Shown: positions 24,603 through 33,420, counted from the first letter of the stretch. The stretch: 64,000 nt of DNA from Streptomyces curacoi (GCF_001513975.1 NZ_KQ947988.1:186001-250000), one strand, 5' to 3'. A program made the numbers and translations. The notes: generated by a model not told the origin, from the sequence alone.

Positions 24603-25532
24603 ATGGACGAACAGCCCGAATCCGTGACGGGACCCGCCGCCGACCCCGGTGCCGGCCTGGACCGGCGCGCCGAGCTCAGCGAGTTTCTGCGCACCCGGCG
24701 TGCCCGGCTGAAGCCGGAGGACGTCGGGCTGCCGGACTTCGGGCGGCACCGCCGGGTGCCGGGGCTGCGGCGCGAGGAGCTGGCGCAGCTGGCCGGGGTG
24801 TCCGTGGCGTACTACACACGCCTGGAGCAGGGCAACGGACGGAACGTCTCGGCGGAGGTCCTCGACGCGATCGCGCGGGCGCTGCGGCTGAGCGATGCCG
24901 AGCACGCGCATCTCACGCACCTCGCCAAGCCGAAGCAGCACAAGAAGAAGCCGGCCGCGCGGTCGCAACAGGTACGTCCGGCGCTGCGCCAGCTGCTGGA
25001 CTCGATCGAGGGCGTGCCGGCGTACATCTCGGGCCGGCGTTCGGACATCCTCGCCTGGAACCGGATGGCGGCGGCGGTCTTCGGCGACTGGTCGGAGCTG
25101 CCGGCGCAGGAGCGGAACTGGGCGCGGCTGGTGTTCCTGAAGCCGGAGTACCGCGATCTGTTCGTGGAGTGGGACCAGAAGGCCTCCGACATGGTCAGCT
25201 ATCTGCGCATGGACGCGGGCTGCCACCCGGACGACCCACGGCTGTCCGCCCTGGTCGGTGAACTCTCGGTCAAGAGCGAGGAGTTCCGGCGGCTGTGGGC
25301 CACGCATGACGTCAAGGAGAAGACCTACGGCGTCAAGCACATCCGGCATCCGCTGGTGGGCGAGCTGGCCTTGAACTTCGAGTCGTTCCGCCTGTCCGAC
25401 GGCACGGAGCAGGCGCTGATCACCTACCACGCGGAGCCGGGGTCGCCGTCGGCGGAGGCGCTGCGGCTGCTGGCGAGCTGGGGCGCGGACGCCACGAAGG
25501 CGGGTACGGGGACGTCGGCGCCGTCGGCGTGA
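24603..25532 (+). CDS. XRE-family regulator with MmyB-like ligand-binding domain
   Basis: 309 residues from ATG 24603. The N-terminal helix-turn-helix is VPGLRREELAQLAGVSVAYY followed by TRLEQG; the C-terminal half (SGRRSDILAWNRMAAAVFGD, HIRHPLVGELALNFE) is the MmyB-like PAS-type domain that binds fatty-acid-like ligands. Regulators of this type are commonly divergent from short-chain or zinc dehydrogenase genes in Streptomyces and repress them, as the alcohol dehydrogenase here suggests. The 184-bp shared gap includes the short palindrome GTACGTAC (24532-24539), too short to call an operator. Confidence 0.88.
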   Translation: MDEQPESVTGPAADPGAGLDRRAELSEFLRTRRARLKPEDVGLPDFGRHRRVPGLRREELAQLAGVSVAYYTRLEQGNGRNVSAEVLDAIARALRLSDAEHAHLTHLAKPKQHKKKPAARSQQVRPALRQLLDSIEGVPAYISGRRSDILAWNRMAAAVFGDWSELPAQERNWARLVFLKPEYRDLFVEWDQKASDMVSYLRMDAGCHPDDPRLSALVGELSVKSEEFRRLWATHDVKEKTYGVKHIRHPLVGELALNFESFRLSDGTEQALITYHAEPGSPSAEALRLLASWGADATKAGTGTSAPSA

Positions 25533-25604
25533 GGAGTGCGCCGGGGTGAAGCGGTAGGTGCTCCGGGCCACGCAGGCCCGACTCGCCGGCCTCCCGGGCG
25601 TGGC

Positions 25605-26078
25605 TCAGCCGCGGCGGCCCTCGACCGCCGCGGCGATGTCGTCGAGATCCCTGGCGACGGCTTGGCTCACCGCCCGTGCGCCCACCCCGCCCAGGATCCT
25701 GGCGAGCAGGCCCATGACGCCGCCGGGCGGTACGGCCGTGAACGTCATGCGGACCGTCGTCGCCGACGGGCCGTCCGCCCGCAGCAGCCACTCGGAGACG
25801 TAGTGGGTGCCGTGCGACTCGGCCTCCACCACATAGCGATCGGGCGGTTCACAGGCGGTCACCCACATCTCCTCGGTGGCCTCCTTGCCGAACATGCGCC
25901 GGGTCTCCCGCCACCGCGTGCCGACGCCGAAGGCCCCCTCCGTGATGATCTCGACCTTCGAGACCCCGCTGAGCACCCGCTCCATGCCCGCAAGGTCGGT
26001 CAGGGCCTCCCACACCGGCCCTTGCCCCACGGCGACGCGCCGTTCCACGACGACGCCTCTACTGGTCATGCCACCCAT
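25605..26078 (-). CDS. SRPBCC (START-like) family protein
   Basis: 157 residues from ATG 26076-26078; ATG 26067-26069 and TTG 26097-26099 are alternatives and none has a strong ribosome site. The pattern VERRVAVGQGPVWEALTDLA, then WRETRRMFGKEATEE and YVSEWLLRA, fits the polyketide-cyclase/SRPBCC fold that binds hydrophobic ligands. A C-terminal glycine-rich helix (GGVMGLLARILGGVGARAV) could contact the membrane or close the cavity. Divergent from the TetR gene; the operator palindrome lies between them. Confidence 0.8.
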   Translation of the reverse strand: MGGMTSRGVVVERRVAVGQGPVWEALTDLAGMERVLSGVSKVEIITEGAFGVGTRWRETRRMFGKEATEEMWVTACEPPDRYVVEAESHGTHYVSEWLLRADGPSATTVRMTFTAVPPGGVMGLLARILGGVGARAVSQAVARDLDDIAAAVEGRRG

Positions 26079-26124
26079 GAAAGCAGCGGGGTCCGACAAC
26101 CGCTCGATGACCGAGGATCATCCC

Positions 26125-26161
26125 TTGACGGAGTGAGTACTCACTCCGTACCGTCCTGCGC
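26125..26161 (+). promoter_or_regulatory. TetR promoter with -35, -10 and overlapping operator
   Basis: -35 TTGACG (26125-26130), 18-bp spacer, -10 TACCGT (26149-26154), then 7 nt to ATG 26162, which implies a leaderless transcript. A perfect 22-bp palindrome with half-site ACGGAGTGAGT (26128-26149) covers the spacer and touches both hexamers, as expected for autorepression by the encoded TetR protein. It would also face the divergent SRPBCC gene. Confidence 0.75.
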
Positions 26162-26785
26162 ATGACCGAGCCCCGCCGCCGCGCCCCCGGCATGACCCCC
26201 GACCAGCGGCGCGCCATGATCGTCGCCGCCGCTCTCCCCCTCGTCGCCGAGCACGGCGCCGCCGTCACCACCGGGCGGATCGCGCGGGCCGCCGGGATCG
26301 GGGAGGCGACGATCTTCCGGGTCTTCGCCGACAAGGACGAGCTGCTGGACGCCTGTGTGACGGAGGCCGTCAGCCCCGATCACGTGCTGCGGGAACTGGC
26401 CTGCGTCGACCTGGAGCTGCCGCTGGCGGCACGGCTCACCGAGGCCGCCGACGCGATGCGGGCCCACCTGGAGCGGATGGGCGCCGTCCTCGGCGCGCTG
26501 TACGCGTCGGGGCGGCGGCGTGGGCGGCCGACCGGCGAGGAGCCCACCCAGGCCGACCGCGACGCCTCCACGCGGACCCTGCGCGAGGCCCTCGCCGAGC
26601 TGATCGAACCCGACCGGGACGCGCTGCGGCTGCCCGTGGAGAAGGTCGCCGCCCTCTTCCTCGCCACCCTCTTCGCCCAGCTGCGCGGCGGCGCCCTCGG
26701 CGCGGAGGAGACCCCGACCCCGGCCGAACTGGCCGACGTACTCCTGCACGGCGTACTCCGACAACCAGGGAGTGAGACCGGATGA
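26162..26785 (+). CDS. TetR-family regulator
   Basis: 207 residues. N-terminal HTH: IVAAALPLVAEHGAAVTTGR, then IARAAGIGEATIFRVFADKD, the TetR consensus. The C-terminal ligand domain is not assignable. Its own promoter bears a perfect palindrome, so it is probably autoregulated. The ATGA overlap of 4 bp with the following VOC gene makes the two an operon; the VOC protein may degrade or bind the inducer. Confidence 0.92.
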   Translation: MTEPRRRAPGMTPDQRRAMIVAAALPLVAEHGAAVTTGRIARAAGIGEATIFRVFADKDELLDACVTEAVSPDHVLRELACVDLELPLAARLTEAADAMRAHLERMGAVLGALYASGRRRGRPTGEEPTQADRDASTRTLREALAELIEPDRDALRLPVEKVAALFLATLFAQLRGGALGAEETPTPAELADVLLHGVLRQPGSETG

Positions 26786-27156
26786 CCGTCACCCTCAACC
26801 ACACCATCGTCCCGGCCGTCGACCACACCGCCGCGGCCCGTTTCTTCGCCACCGTGATGGGGCTGGAGCAGCTTCCCCCCGCCGGCGGTGGCGGCCACTT
26901 CGCGCCCGTGCGCGTCAACGAGCAGCTCACCCTCGACTTCATGGCCGTCGAGTCGGCGGAGGGACATCACCTGGCCTTCGACGTCGACCCCGACACCTTC
27001 GACGCGATCCTCGGCCGGCTGCGCACCCTCGGCGTCCCCTACGGCAACGACCCCTCCACCCCGGACAACGGCCGTCTCGACCATCCCCTGTGCGCCCGCG
27101 GGCTGTACTTCACCGACGAGGCGGGCAACCTGTACGAGGTCATGTCGCCCCGATGA
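26782..27156 (+). CDS. VOC family protein co-transcribed with TetR
   Basis: 124 residues from ATG 26782, overlapping the TetR stop. MTVTLNHTIVPAVDHTAAAR at the start, HLAFDVDPDTFDAILGRLR in the middle, GLYFTDEAGNLYEVMSP at the end. Same fold and N-terminal signature as the protein at 22139-22522 (MTVxLNHTIV). Metal-ligand positions H7 and the C-terminal E are retained. Function is unknown; context suggests a small hydrophobic ligand or xenobiotic. Confidence 0.88.
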   Translation: MTVTLNHTIVPAVDHTAAARFFATVMGLEQLPPAGGGGHFAPVRVNEQLTLDFMAVESAEGHHLAFDVDPDTFDAILGRLRTLGVPYGNDPSTPDNGRLDHPLCARGLYFTDEAGNLYEVMSPR

Positions 27157-27208
27157 CCGCCCGGGGCCGCCCGGGGCCGCCAGGAACCGTCATGGCCTCG
27201 CGGAAACA

Positions 27209-27249
27209 CGAACCGCCTGCCGGAAGCTGCGCTTCCGGCAGGCGGTTCG
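27209..27249. terminator. Bidirectional terminator, 19-bp stem
   Basis: Left arm CGAACCGCCTGCCGGAAGC (27209-27227), loop TGC, exact complement at 27231-27249. It lies between the convergent VOC gene and the subtilase gene. Confidence 0.9.
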
Positions 27250-27272
27250 CTATCGGCTCGGCAGCCCGGGGC

Positions 27273-30200
27273 TCACTTGCCGTAGTACGCGTTGTAGATC
27301 GAGATCGTCGCCTTGTTGCCCTTCTTGTCGGCGACCTTGGCGTGGAAGGAGACGGCCTTCCCCTTCGCCGGGTTCTTCACGGTGATCTTGCCGTCCTTGA
27401 CCTCGACCTTCTTCCAGGTCTGGCCGTAGTCGTACGACACGTACACGTGCAGCGACTTCAGGTTGCTGCCCGCGGCCGAGCCCACGACGGTGACCGGGAA
27501 GGTCATCTTCTTGTCGGCTTCGACCCGGCTGTCCAGGCCGGTCTTGGCGTTGAAGCGGACCGTGGAGGCCGGGAGCTTGACCTGCTCGGCGGACGGCTTC
27601 TTGGAACGGAAGGTCCAGCTCGCGTCGATCCGCGTGGAGGCGGCCGCGACCTTGACGCTCCGCTTGACCGAGGTCGTCAGCTTGTACTCGGCCTCGGCGG
27701 CCGGAACCTTGAACACGCCCTCGCCGAACAGCGGGTCGTCGTTGGTGCCGACCTTGGTGCCGTTGCGGTACAGGCTCGTGGTCACCGCGGTGAAGTCCGA
27801 GGAGCCCGCGTGCTTGTTGCCGTCCGCGAACAGCGGCAGGGAGCCGTAGATGTTGTTGCCCTCACGGAACAGGCCGAAGTCCCGGTTGATGTGGGGGCCG
27901 AAGACCGCGGTGTTGAAGGTCTTCTCGTAGCTCTTGCCCCCCTTGAAGGTCTGCGGCGTGCCCAGCGTGTAGTAGGCGTCGGCGATCGGGAAGCCGTCCG
28001 CGTCCTTGCCCGCGTACTGCGCGAAGTCGAACGTCCACTGGATCTTGTCGGACGTCGACAGGTACAGCGTCCGCGAGCCCGGCAGCTTCTGCTCGATCGG
28101 CGTGCCGAACGTGAAGTCCTCGGGGAAGATGCCCAGGGGCATCAGCGCGCCCGTCTTGCCGGGGGCCGCGGCACCGAGGTTGTTCTTCACCTTGGCGAGC
28201 TCGCCCGCCTTGAAGTGGCGGACCTTGTTGCCCTGGATCTTCTTGACCTCGGCGGTGGTGGCGACGTCGTACTCGGTGTCGTCACCCTTGGTCCACTGGC
28301 CGTTCCAGGTCTGGTTCAGGCCGCCGGCGATCTCCGGGCCCAGGTGCGCCATGCGCAGCTTGGCGAAGGAGTCGAGGCCCACGCCGATGCCGATGCCCGC
28401 CGCGTCGTACATGTAGCCGACACCCGCGAGCACCTGCTTGGCCTGCGCGTCCGGCACCGTGATGTCGGCCGACCCGGTCGTACGGGCGTCGATCGTCACC
28501 GTGGTGTTCTTGGTGACGCTCAGCTTCGGCTGGACCAGCCAGTCGAGGCCGCCCTCCAGGTTCACCCAGTCCTTGGCGATCCAGGCGTCCAGCAGATACG
28601 TGCCCTTGGGCAGCCGCAGCTTCACGGTGCCGGACTCGGCGGCCGGCACCGAGTAGCCCCGGTCCGCCGCCAGGCCCGAGTAGCCGATCAGGTCGGTGAG
28701 GTACTCGGGGGCCGGCTTGCCGTCCTTGCCGATGTGCTTGACGGTGACGTCGTACGACTCCACCTCGCGCTGCACCGCGGCGGCCGTACGGACGCTCTGC
28801 CCGCCGCCCGTCGCCGTCACATACGCGGAGTACGCGCCGTCGAGGGTGCCGCCCAGCTTGGTGTTGACGGTCATGTCGACGGAGGCCTTGCCGCCCGCCG
28901 GGACCGTCACCTTCGTCGCGCCGAGCTTGAAGAAGCCTGCCGGAGCCGCCTGCCCCTTGGGGTTGGTGGCCGTCGCGGAGAGCGTGAGCGTGACGTCCTT
29001 CGTACCGAGGTTGCGGTACGTCAGCTCCTTGGTGACCGGCTTGTCGTCGGTGTGCGGCCACTGCTGCACCCCGAAGCTCACCGACACGGGGTCGGCGATC
29101 ACGGTCTGCTTGATGGCCTTGTCCACCTGGATACGGCCCGAGCCCTGCTGGAACGGCGTGTACTTGCCGCCCTTGGTCGAACCGGTCAGCGCGCCCTTGA
29201 GCTCGGCGTACGTCCACTCCGGGTGCTGCTGCTTCAGGATCGCCGCCGCGCCCGCGACATGCGGGGTCGCCATCGACGTACCCGAGATGGTCAGGTAGCC
29301 GGCCGGCTTCTCGCCGACCTCCTGCTCGATGAGGCTGCCCTTGGCGGACGCGGCCGTGATGTCCACGCCCGGCCCGGTCACGTCCGGCTTGATGGCACCG
29401 TCGCCGAGCCGCGGACCGGTGCTGGAGAACTCGGCGAGCTTGTCCTTCTTGTCGACGGCGCCGACGGTGAGCGCGGCGTCCGCGCTGCCCGGCGAACCGA
29501 TCGACTCGGGGCCGGAGTTGCCCGCCGCGATCGCGAAGAGGATGCCCTTCTCGGCGGACAGCTTGTTGACCGCCGCCTCCAGCGGGTCGACCTCCGGGGT
29601 GTCGCCGCCGCCCAGGCTCATGTTGACGACCTGGGCGCCCTGCTCGGCCGCCCACTCCATACCGGCGAGGATGCCGGAGTCGTCGCCGAAGCCCTGGTCG
29701 TCGAGGACCTTGCCGTTGAGGATGTCGGCGCCGGGCGCCACGCCCTTGTACTTGCCGCCGGACTTCGCGCCGGTGCCCGCCGCGATGGACGCGACGTGTG
29801 TGCCGTGGCCGACCTTGTCGTCCGCGGTGGCGGCCGGCGTGAAGTTCTTGGCCGCGATCACCTGGTCCTTGAGGTCCGGGTGGGTCGCGTCGACACCGGT
29901 GTCCAGTACGGCGATCTTGACGCCCTTGCCGTCGTAGCCGGCCGTCCATGCCTTGGGGGCGCCGATCTGCGCCACGGACTTGTCGAGGCTGGCCTTGCGG
30001 ACGCCGTCCAGCCAGACGTGCGCGATGCCCGAGGCGGTGCGGTCGCCGTTGGTGAGCGCGTCCCACAGTTCGGGCGTGTCCTGGTGCGGGGCCTGCACCG
30101 CGTCCGCGTTCAGTGACTTCAGGGTGCGGCGCAGCTTGCCCGCGTCGCGGACGTCGGCCTTGGTGCCGGCGGCGGCGCCCTTGTAACCGACGATGACCTT

Positions 30201-30584
30201 CAGGCCCTTGGCCTGGGAGGCGCGGGTGGCGGACTTGTTGAGCTCGGTGATGTCGAACAGCCGCCGGTCGAGCTTGCCGTCGGCGACCAGTCGGGCCGCG
30301 TCGGCCGGGATGACGAGCGTGTGCCCGTCGACCTTGCGTATCTGTACGGGTATGTGCTCGCGCCCCTTCGCCCGCTCCAGGCCGACCACGCGGCCCTTGG
30401 AGTCGACGGTGACCCGGTCACCCGTGATCAGGGTGATGCGGTGGGGGGACGTGAGGGAGGCAGCGGCGCCGGACGGGCGCTGCTCCGGTTCGGCCGACGC
30501 CGGGCTGGTCATTCCCGCGGCGAGGGCGACGGCGGCCGCTGTGGCGACAGAGGCCGCGCCTATTCTTTTGACTTGTCTGCGCAA
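27273..30584 (-). CDS. Secreted subtilisin-like serine protease (S8)
   Basis: 1103 residues from TTG 30582-30584 behind AAGGGGGAAAC, the only good ribosome site near the N-terminus. The signal peptide (basic MRRQVKR, hydrophobic core, cleavage after PASA near residue 31) directs export. A propeptide region precedes the S8 catalytic domain: D228 in VLDTGVD, H260 in VGHGTHVAS, N in AIAAGNSGP, S437 in SGTSMATPHVAG. About 650 further residues are beta-rich, Ig-like and accessory domains (for example YVSYDYGQTWKKVEV near the C-terminus). Large modular secreted subtilases of this type are common in Streptomyces; the substrate is not predictable. No lipid or cell-wall anchor. Confidence 0.95.
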   Translation of the reverse strand: MRRQVKRIGAASVATAAAVALAAGMTSPASAEPEQRPSGAAASLTSPHRITLITGDRVTVDSKGRVVGLERAKGREHIPVQIRKVDGHTLVIPADAARLVADGKLDRRLFDITELNKSATRASQAKGLKVIVGYKGAAAGTKADVRDAGKLRRTLKSLNADAVQAPHQDTPELWDALTNGDRTASGIAHVWLDGVRKASLDKSVAQIGAPKAWTAGYDGKGVKIAVLDTGVDATHPDLKDQVIAAKNFTPAATADDKVGHGTHVASIAAGTGAKSGGKYKGVAPGADILNGKVLDDQGFGDDSGILAGMEWAAEQGAQVVNMSLGGGDTPEVDPLEAAVNKLSAEKGILFAIAAGNSGPESIGSPGSADAALTVGAVDKKDKLAEFSSTGPRLGDGAIKPDVTGPGVDITAASAKGSLIEQEVGEKPAGYLTISGTSMATPHVAGAAAILKQQHPEWTYAELKGALTGSTKGGKYTPFQQGSGRIQVDKAIKQTVIADPVSVSFGVQQWPHTDDKPVTKELTYRNLGTKDVTLTLSATATNPKGQAAPAGFFKLGATKVTVPAGGKASVDMTVNTKLGGTLDGAYSAYVTATGGGQSVRTAAAVQREVESYDVTVKHIGKDGKPAPEYLTDLIGYSGLAADRGYSVPAAESGTVKLRLPKGTYLLDAWIAKDWVNLEGGLDWLVQPKLSVTKNTTVTIDARTTGSADITVPDAQAKQVLAGVGYMYDAAGIGIGVGLDSFAKLRMAHLGPEIAGGLNQTWNGQWTKGDDTEYDVATTAEVKKIQGNKVRHFKAGELAKVKNNLGAAAPGKTGALMPLGIFPEDFTFGTPIEQKLPGSRTLYLSTSDKIQWTFDFAQYAGKDADGFPIADAYYTLGTPQTFKGGKSYEKTFNTAVFGPHINRDFGLFREGNNIYGSLPLFADGNKHAGSSDFTAVTTSLYRNGTKVGTNDDPLFGEGVFKVPAAEAEYKLTTSVKRSVKVAAASTRIDASWTFRSKKPSAEQVKLPASTVRFNAKTGLDSRVEADKKMTFPVTVVGSAAGSNLKSLHVYVSYDYGQTWKKVEVKDGKITVKNPAKGKAVSFHAKVADKKGNKATISIYNAYYGK

Positions 30585-30780
30585 GTTTCCCCCTTGCAGA
30601 AGGTCCGGGCGAATTCCCCATTCACCCGGCCGGGGGAAGCTGCCGTACCCCTGCGCGTCACCCCCCGGAATACGCAGTATGCCGAGGGGTGATCAGGCAC
30701 CTCAATAGACAAGAGGGAGATGAGAAGCGGGCCTGCCGACTGTTACGCGACAGCGCGAACTCCGTTACACAGTCGCCGGG

Positions 30781-31464
30781 TTACGCGCCCGCGTTCTCCT
30801 TGACACTGATCCGTCCCTTGCGGATGGTCGCCAGCCGCGGGGCCTTCTTCGCGATCCCCGAGTCGTGGGTGACCATGATGAAGGTCAACCCGAACTCCTT
30901 CCACATGCGTTCGAGTACGTCCATGATCTCGTCGCGCATCGACTCGTCGAGGTTGCCGGTGGGTTCGTCGGCCAGGAGCACCTTCGGCTGCTTGACGAGC
31001 GCCCTGGCTATGGCGACCCGCTGCTGCTGTCCGCCGGACATCTCGGACGGCAGATGCGCCAGCCGCTCGCCCAGCCCGACCGACCTCAGCGCCTCGGCGG
31101 CCCGCTCGCGCCGCTCCTTCGGCTTCACGCCGAGTGGTACGAGGGCGGTCTCGACGTTCTCCTGGGCGGTGAGGGTGGGGATGAGGTTGAAGGACTGGAA
31201 CACGAACCCGATGTTCTCGCTGCGGACCCTTGTCAGCCGGGCCTCGGACAGCCTGGCCAAGTCGGTGCCGTCGAAAACGACTTCACCTGCGGTGGGCCGG
31301 TCGAGTCCGCCGAGCATCTGCAGGAGGGTGGACTTGCCGCCGCCGGTGGGTCCCTGGATGACGAGGCGGTCACCGTCGGCGATGGTGAGGTCGACTCCGT
31401 CGAGGGCGTGCACGCTGTCCTTGCCTCGGGCGTAGCGCTTGGTGACGCTTCTGAGTTCGTACAT
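30781..31464 (-). CDS. MacB/LolD-type ABC transporter ATP-binding protein
   Basis: 227 residues from ATG 31462-31464, behind GGAG. Walker A GPTGGGKSTLL, Q-loop FVFQSFNLIPTL, signature MSGGQQQRVAIARALV, Walker B VLLADEPTGNLD and H-loop MVTHD. The FQSFNLIP and DEPTGNLD spelling is characteristic of ATPases partnering FtsX/MacB-type permeases (peptide or lipoprotein handling) rather than importers. Its permease is the gene at 31842-33305, 377 bp upstream across a repeat-rich gap. Confidence 0.92.
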   Translation of the reverse strand: MYELRSVTKRYARGKDSVHALDGVDLTIADGDRLVIQGPTGGGKSTLLQMLGGLDRPTAGEVVFDGTDLARLSEARLTRVRSENIGFVFQSFNLIPTLTAQENVETALVPLGVKPKERRERAAEALRSVGLGERLAHLPSEMSGGQQQRVAIARALVKQPKVLLADEPTGNLDESMRDEIMDVLERMWKEFGLTFIMVTHDSGIAKKAPRLATIRKGRISVKENAGA

Positions 31465-31519
31465 GGTGGGAGCTCCTGGGTGGGGTGGGGTTCGGGGTGG
31501 TGCGAATCGTGTACGGCTG

Positions 31520-31565
31520 CGGGCGGGCGGGGGCTGATCGCGCAGTTCCCCGCGCCCCTGAGGTG
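31520..31565 (+). repeat. Dispersed repeat R2, copy 1
   Basis: Contains GGGGGCTGATCGCGCAGTTCC continuing into CCGCGCCCCT (31530-31559). GGGG and CCCC ends with inner CGCG pairs can fold as a hairpin. This element is widespread between genes in Streptomyces genomes. Confidence 0.75.
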
Positions 31566-31622
31566 GGTTCACTCACGCCCGATGCATCGCCGGCCGTGTT
31601 CGAGTGAGCCGCGGCCGTCGTT

Positions 31623-31673
31623 GGCTGCGGGCGCGTGGGGGCTGGTCGCGCAGTTCCCCGCGCCCCTAGGGGG
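31623..31673 (+). repeat. Dispersed repeat R2, copy 2
   Basis: GGCTGCGGGC, then GTGGGGGCTGGTCGCGCAG and TTCCCCGCGCCCCTAGGGG. Same orientation as copy 1, about 100 bp downstream. The GGCTGCGGGC lead-in is shared with copy 1. Confidence 0.75.
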
Positions 31674-31712
31674 TTGTCGTCCCGTCAGCCATAGCCGCGT
31701 AGCCGCGTAGCT

Positions 31713-31750
31713 GCGGGCAGTCGTGCCGCTGGGGCGGCACGGGTGGGCGC
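31713..31750 (+). repeat. Dispersed hairpin repeat R3, copy 2
   Basis: GCGGGCAGTCGTGCCGCTGG then GGCGGCACGGGTGGGCG. Matches 12492-12533 in inverse orientation. GTGCCGC and GCGGCAC form a perfect 7-bp stem around the loop TGGG. Confidence 0.75.
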
Positions 31751-31791
31751 TGGGGGTACCCCCTGCTCGAAGAGCTTGGGGGAGGCACCCC
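31751..31791 (+). repeat. Dispersed repeat R4, copy 1
   Basis: GGGGGTACCCCCTGCTCGAA then GAGCTTGGGGGAGGCACCCC. Inner GCTC-GAA-GAGC and outer CCCCC/GGGGG arms form a hairpin. A second copy is at 38260-38287. Confidence 0.75.
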
Positions 31792-31841
31792 GTCGCGCCG
31801 GGCTGCGCATCCGCCCCCGCCCCAGCCATCGCCGACGTCAG

Positions 31842-33305
31842 CTACTCGACGCGGCGCAGTGCGTCCGCCGGGCGGAGCCGGGACGCGCGCCAGCCACCGA
31901 AGGCACCCGCGATCAGCCCACCCGTCACGGCAAGGCCGACCGCGAGCGCGACCGTCGTGAGGCTGACGGGCGCGGTCAGGGCGACGTCCAGCGTTCTGGA
32001 CGCGGCCTGGCGTGCGGGCCCGCCGAAGCCGGCCGTACCGCCACCGCCCCCACCACCACCCAACTGCGCCTGGAGCGTCGGGCTGACAGCCGTCACGGCG
32101 TACGCCCCCGCCAACCCGACCGCGATCCCCAGCGCCCCACCGAGCAGCCCGTTGACGATCGCCTCACCGACCACCTGCCGGGTCACCCGCCCCGACCTCC
32201 ACCCGAGCGCCTTCAGCGTGCCGAACTCCCGCACCCGGTGCGACACCGCCGACGAGGTCAGCAGCCCGGCCACCAGGAACGCCGCCACCAGCACCACGAC
32301 GGACAGCCACTTGCCGACGCTGGTCGCCAGCGAGGACGCCGTGGACAGGGAGCCGGACACCGTGTCCGCGAGGTCCGCGGAGGTCGTCACCGTCGTACCG
32401 GAGATGTTCTTCCGGATGGCCGACTTGACGGAGTCGATCCGCTGGGAGTCGCTCGCCTTGACGTAGATCGTGGTGACCTTGTCCTTCACCTCGGCGAGCG
32501 TCTGCGCCTGCTTCAGCGGGATGTAGAGGTTGGCGGCGGCGTCCCCGCTGTCGGGCGTGGCGATGCCGATCACCTCGAAGCCGGTGCCCTTGATGGTGAC
32601 GGTGGAGCCGACCTTGAGCTTCTTCTCCTTGGCGTAGGAGGTGTCGGCGACCACCACCTCGGCGTCGGTCTCCGTCGTCCTGAAGGTGCGGCCGCTGGTG
32701 ATCTTCGAGGAGGTCAGCGGTCCGAGCCCCGGCTTGGTGACGTCGGTGCCGTAGACGGAGTAGCTGTTGACGTCGAAGTCGGCGCCCCCGCCGCGCACTT
32801 CGCCCCGCGGCTGCCCGGTCCCGCTCCCGGCGCCGCCCTGTCCGGGGCCGCCGCCCTGCTGGCCCCCGCTGTTCTGGTCCTGCTGGAACTGCCCCCGCGT
32901 GAACTGCCCGCTGACCTTGATGACCTGGAGGCTGAGCCCGCCGACGGCGTCCGAGACGCCGCTCTGGTCGCCGACCTCGGTCACGGTCGAGCCGGGCAGC
33001 GTCTGGAAGCCCTGGACCAGGACACGGTCGCTGCTCTGCTCCTCGTCGGAGCCGTTGTCCTGCGCGTCGAACCGGAAGCGGGGCCGCTCGGAGCTGTTCG
33101 CGGCCGGCTCGGCGGCCTTGGTGACGGTCATGTCCGTGCCCAGGCCGTACAGGGACTGCAGGACCTTGTCCTGGGCCCTGCTCATGCCGGAGGACACCGA
33201 GTTGACCACGATGACCAGCGCGATGCCCAGCGCGAGGCCGGAGGCGACGACGAGGGCCGCCTTTCTGCGGCGGCGCAGCTCGCGCCTCAGGTAGGTGAAG
33301 AACAT
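31842..33305 (-). CDS. FtsX-like / MacB-type ABC permease
   Basis: 487 residues from ATG 33303-33305. One N-terminal transmembrane helix (ALVVASGLALGIALVIVVNS) is followed by a large extracytoplasmic domain (about residues 45-330), then three C-terminal helices with the FtsX signature (VLVAAFLVAGLLTSSAV, REFGTLKALGWRSGRVTRQV, GLLGGALGIAVGLAGAYAV). It pairs with the ATPase at 30781. MacB-like pairs act as mechanotransmitters on lipoproteins or peptides rather than channels. The start lacks a strong Shine-Dalgarno sequence, so its exact position is uncertain by a few codons. Confidence 0.9.
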   Translation of the reverse strand: MFFTYLRRELRRRRKAALVVASGLALGIALVIVVNSVSSGMSRAQDKVLQSLYGLGTDMTVTKAAEPAANSSERPRFRFDAQDNGSDEEQSSDRVLVQGFQTLPGSTVTEVGDQSGVSDAVGGLSLQVIKVSGQFTRGQFQQDQNSGGQQGGGPGQGGAGSGTGQPRGEVRGGGADFDVNSYSVYGTDVTKPGLGPLTSSKITSGRTFRTTETDAEVVVADTSYAKEKKLKVGSTVTIKGTGFEVIGIATPDSGDAAANLYIPLKQAQTLAEVKDKVTTIYVKASDSQRIDSVKSAIRKNISGTTVTTSADLADTVSGSLSTASSLATSVGKWLSVVVLVAAFLVAGLLTSSAVSHRVREFGTLKALGWRSGRVTRQVVGEAIVNGLLGGALGIAVGLAGAYAVTAVSPTLQAQLGGGGGGGGTAGFGGPARQAASRTLDVALTAPVSLTTVALAVGLAVTGGLIAGAFGGWRASRLRPADALRRVE

Positions 33306-33390
33306 GCGCCGCAAGCTAGGGACGGCGCGTGATGAAGGGATAAGGCCGGAATAAGAGAGGGATGAGAAGGCTGAGGCCGCCCCGGGAAAC

Positions 33391-33420
33391 ACCGATGCCG
33401 CCCCTGAGGGCGGCATCGGT
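33391..33420. terminator. Terminator of the L,D-transpeptidase gene
   Basis: 13-bp perfect stem ACCGATGCCGCCC (33391-33403), loop CTGA, complement to 33420; followed on the reverse strand by GTTTC. Lies just downstream of the - strand transpeptidase gene and upstream of the permease. Confidence 0.85.

Larger units (their letters stand above)
31465..31841. other. Repeat-rich gap inside the ABC gene pair
   Basis: 377 bp separate the ATPase from its permease on the same strand. The gap holds two direct copies of the GCGCAGTTCCCCGCGCCCCT element, one R3 hairpin repeat and one R4 repeat. No coding sequence or obvious promoter stands out. The repeats may act as transcript processing or attenuation sites, so the two genes may be expressed unequally. 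Confidence 0.75.

Noticed and set aside
26772..30116. A 1114-residue open frame opposite the subtilase
   Set aside because: Low-complexity mirror frame; the opposite strand encodes a complete S8 protease with signal peptide and catalytic triad.
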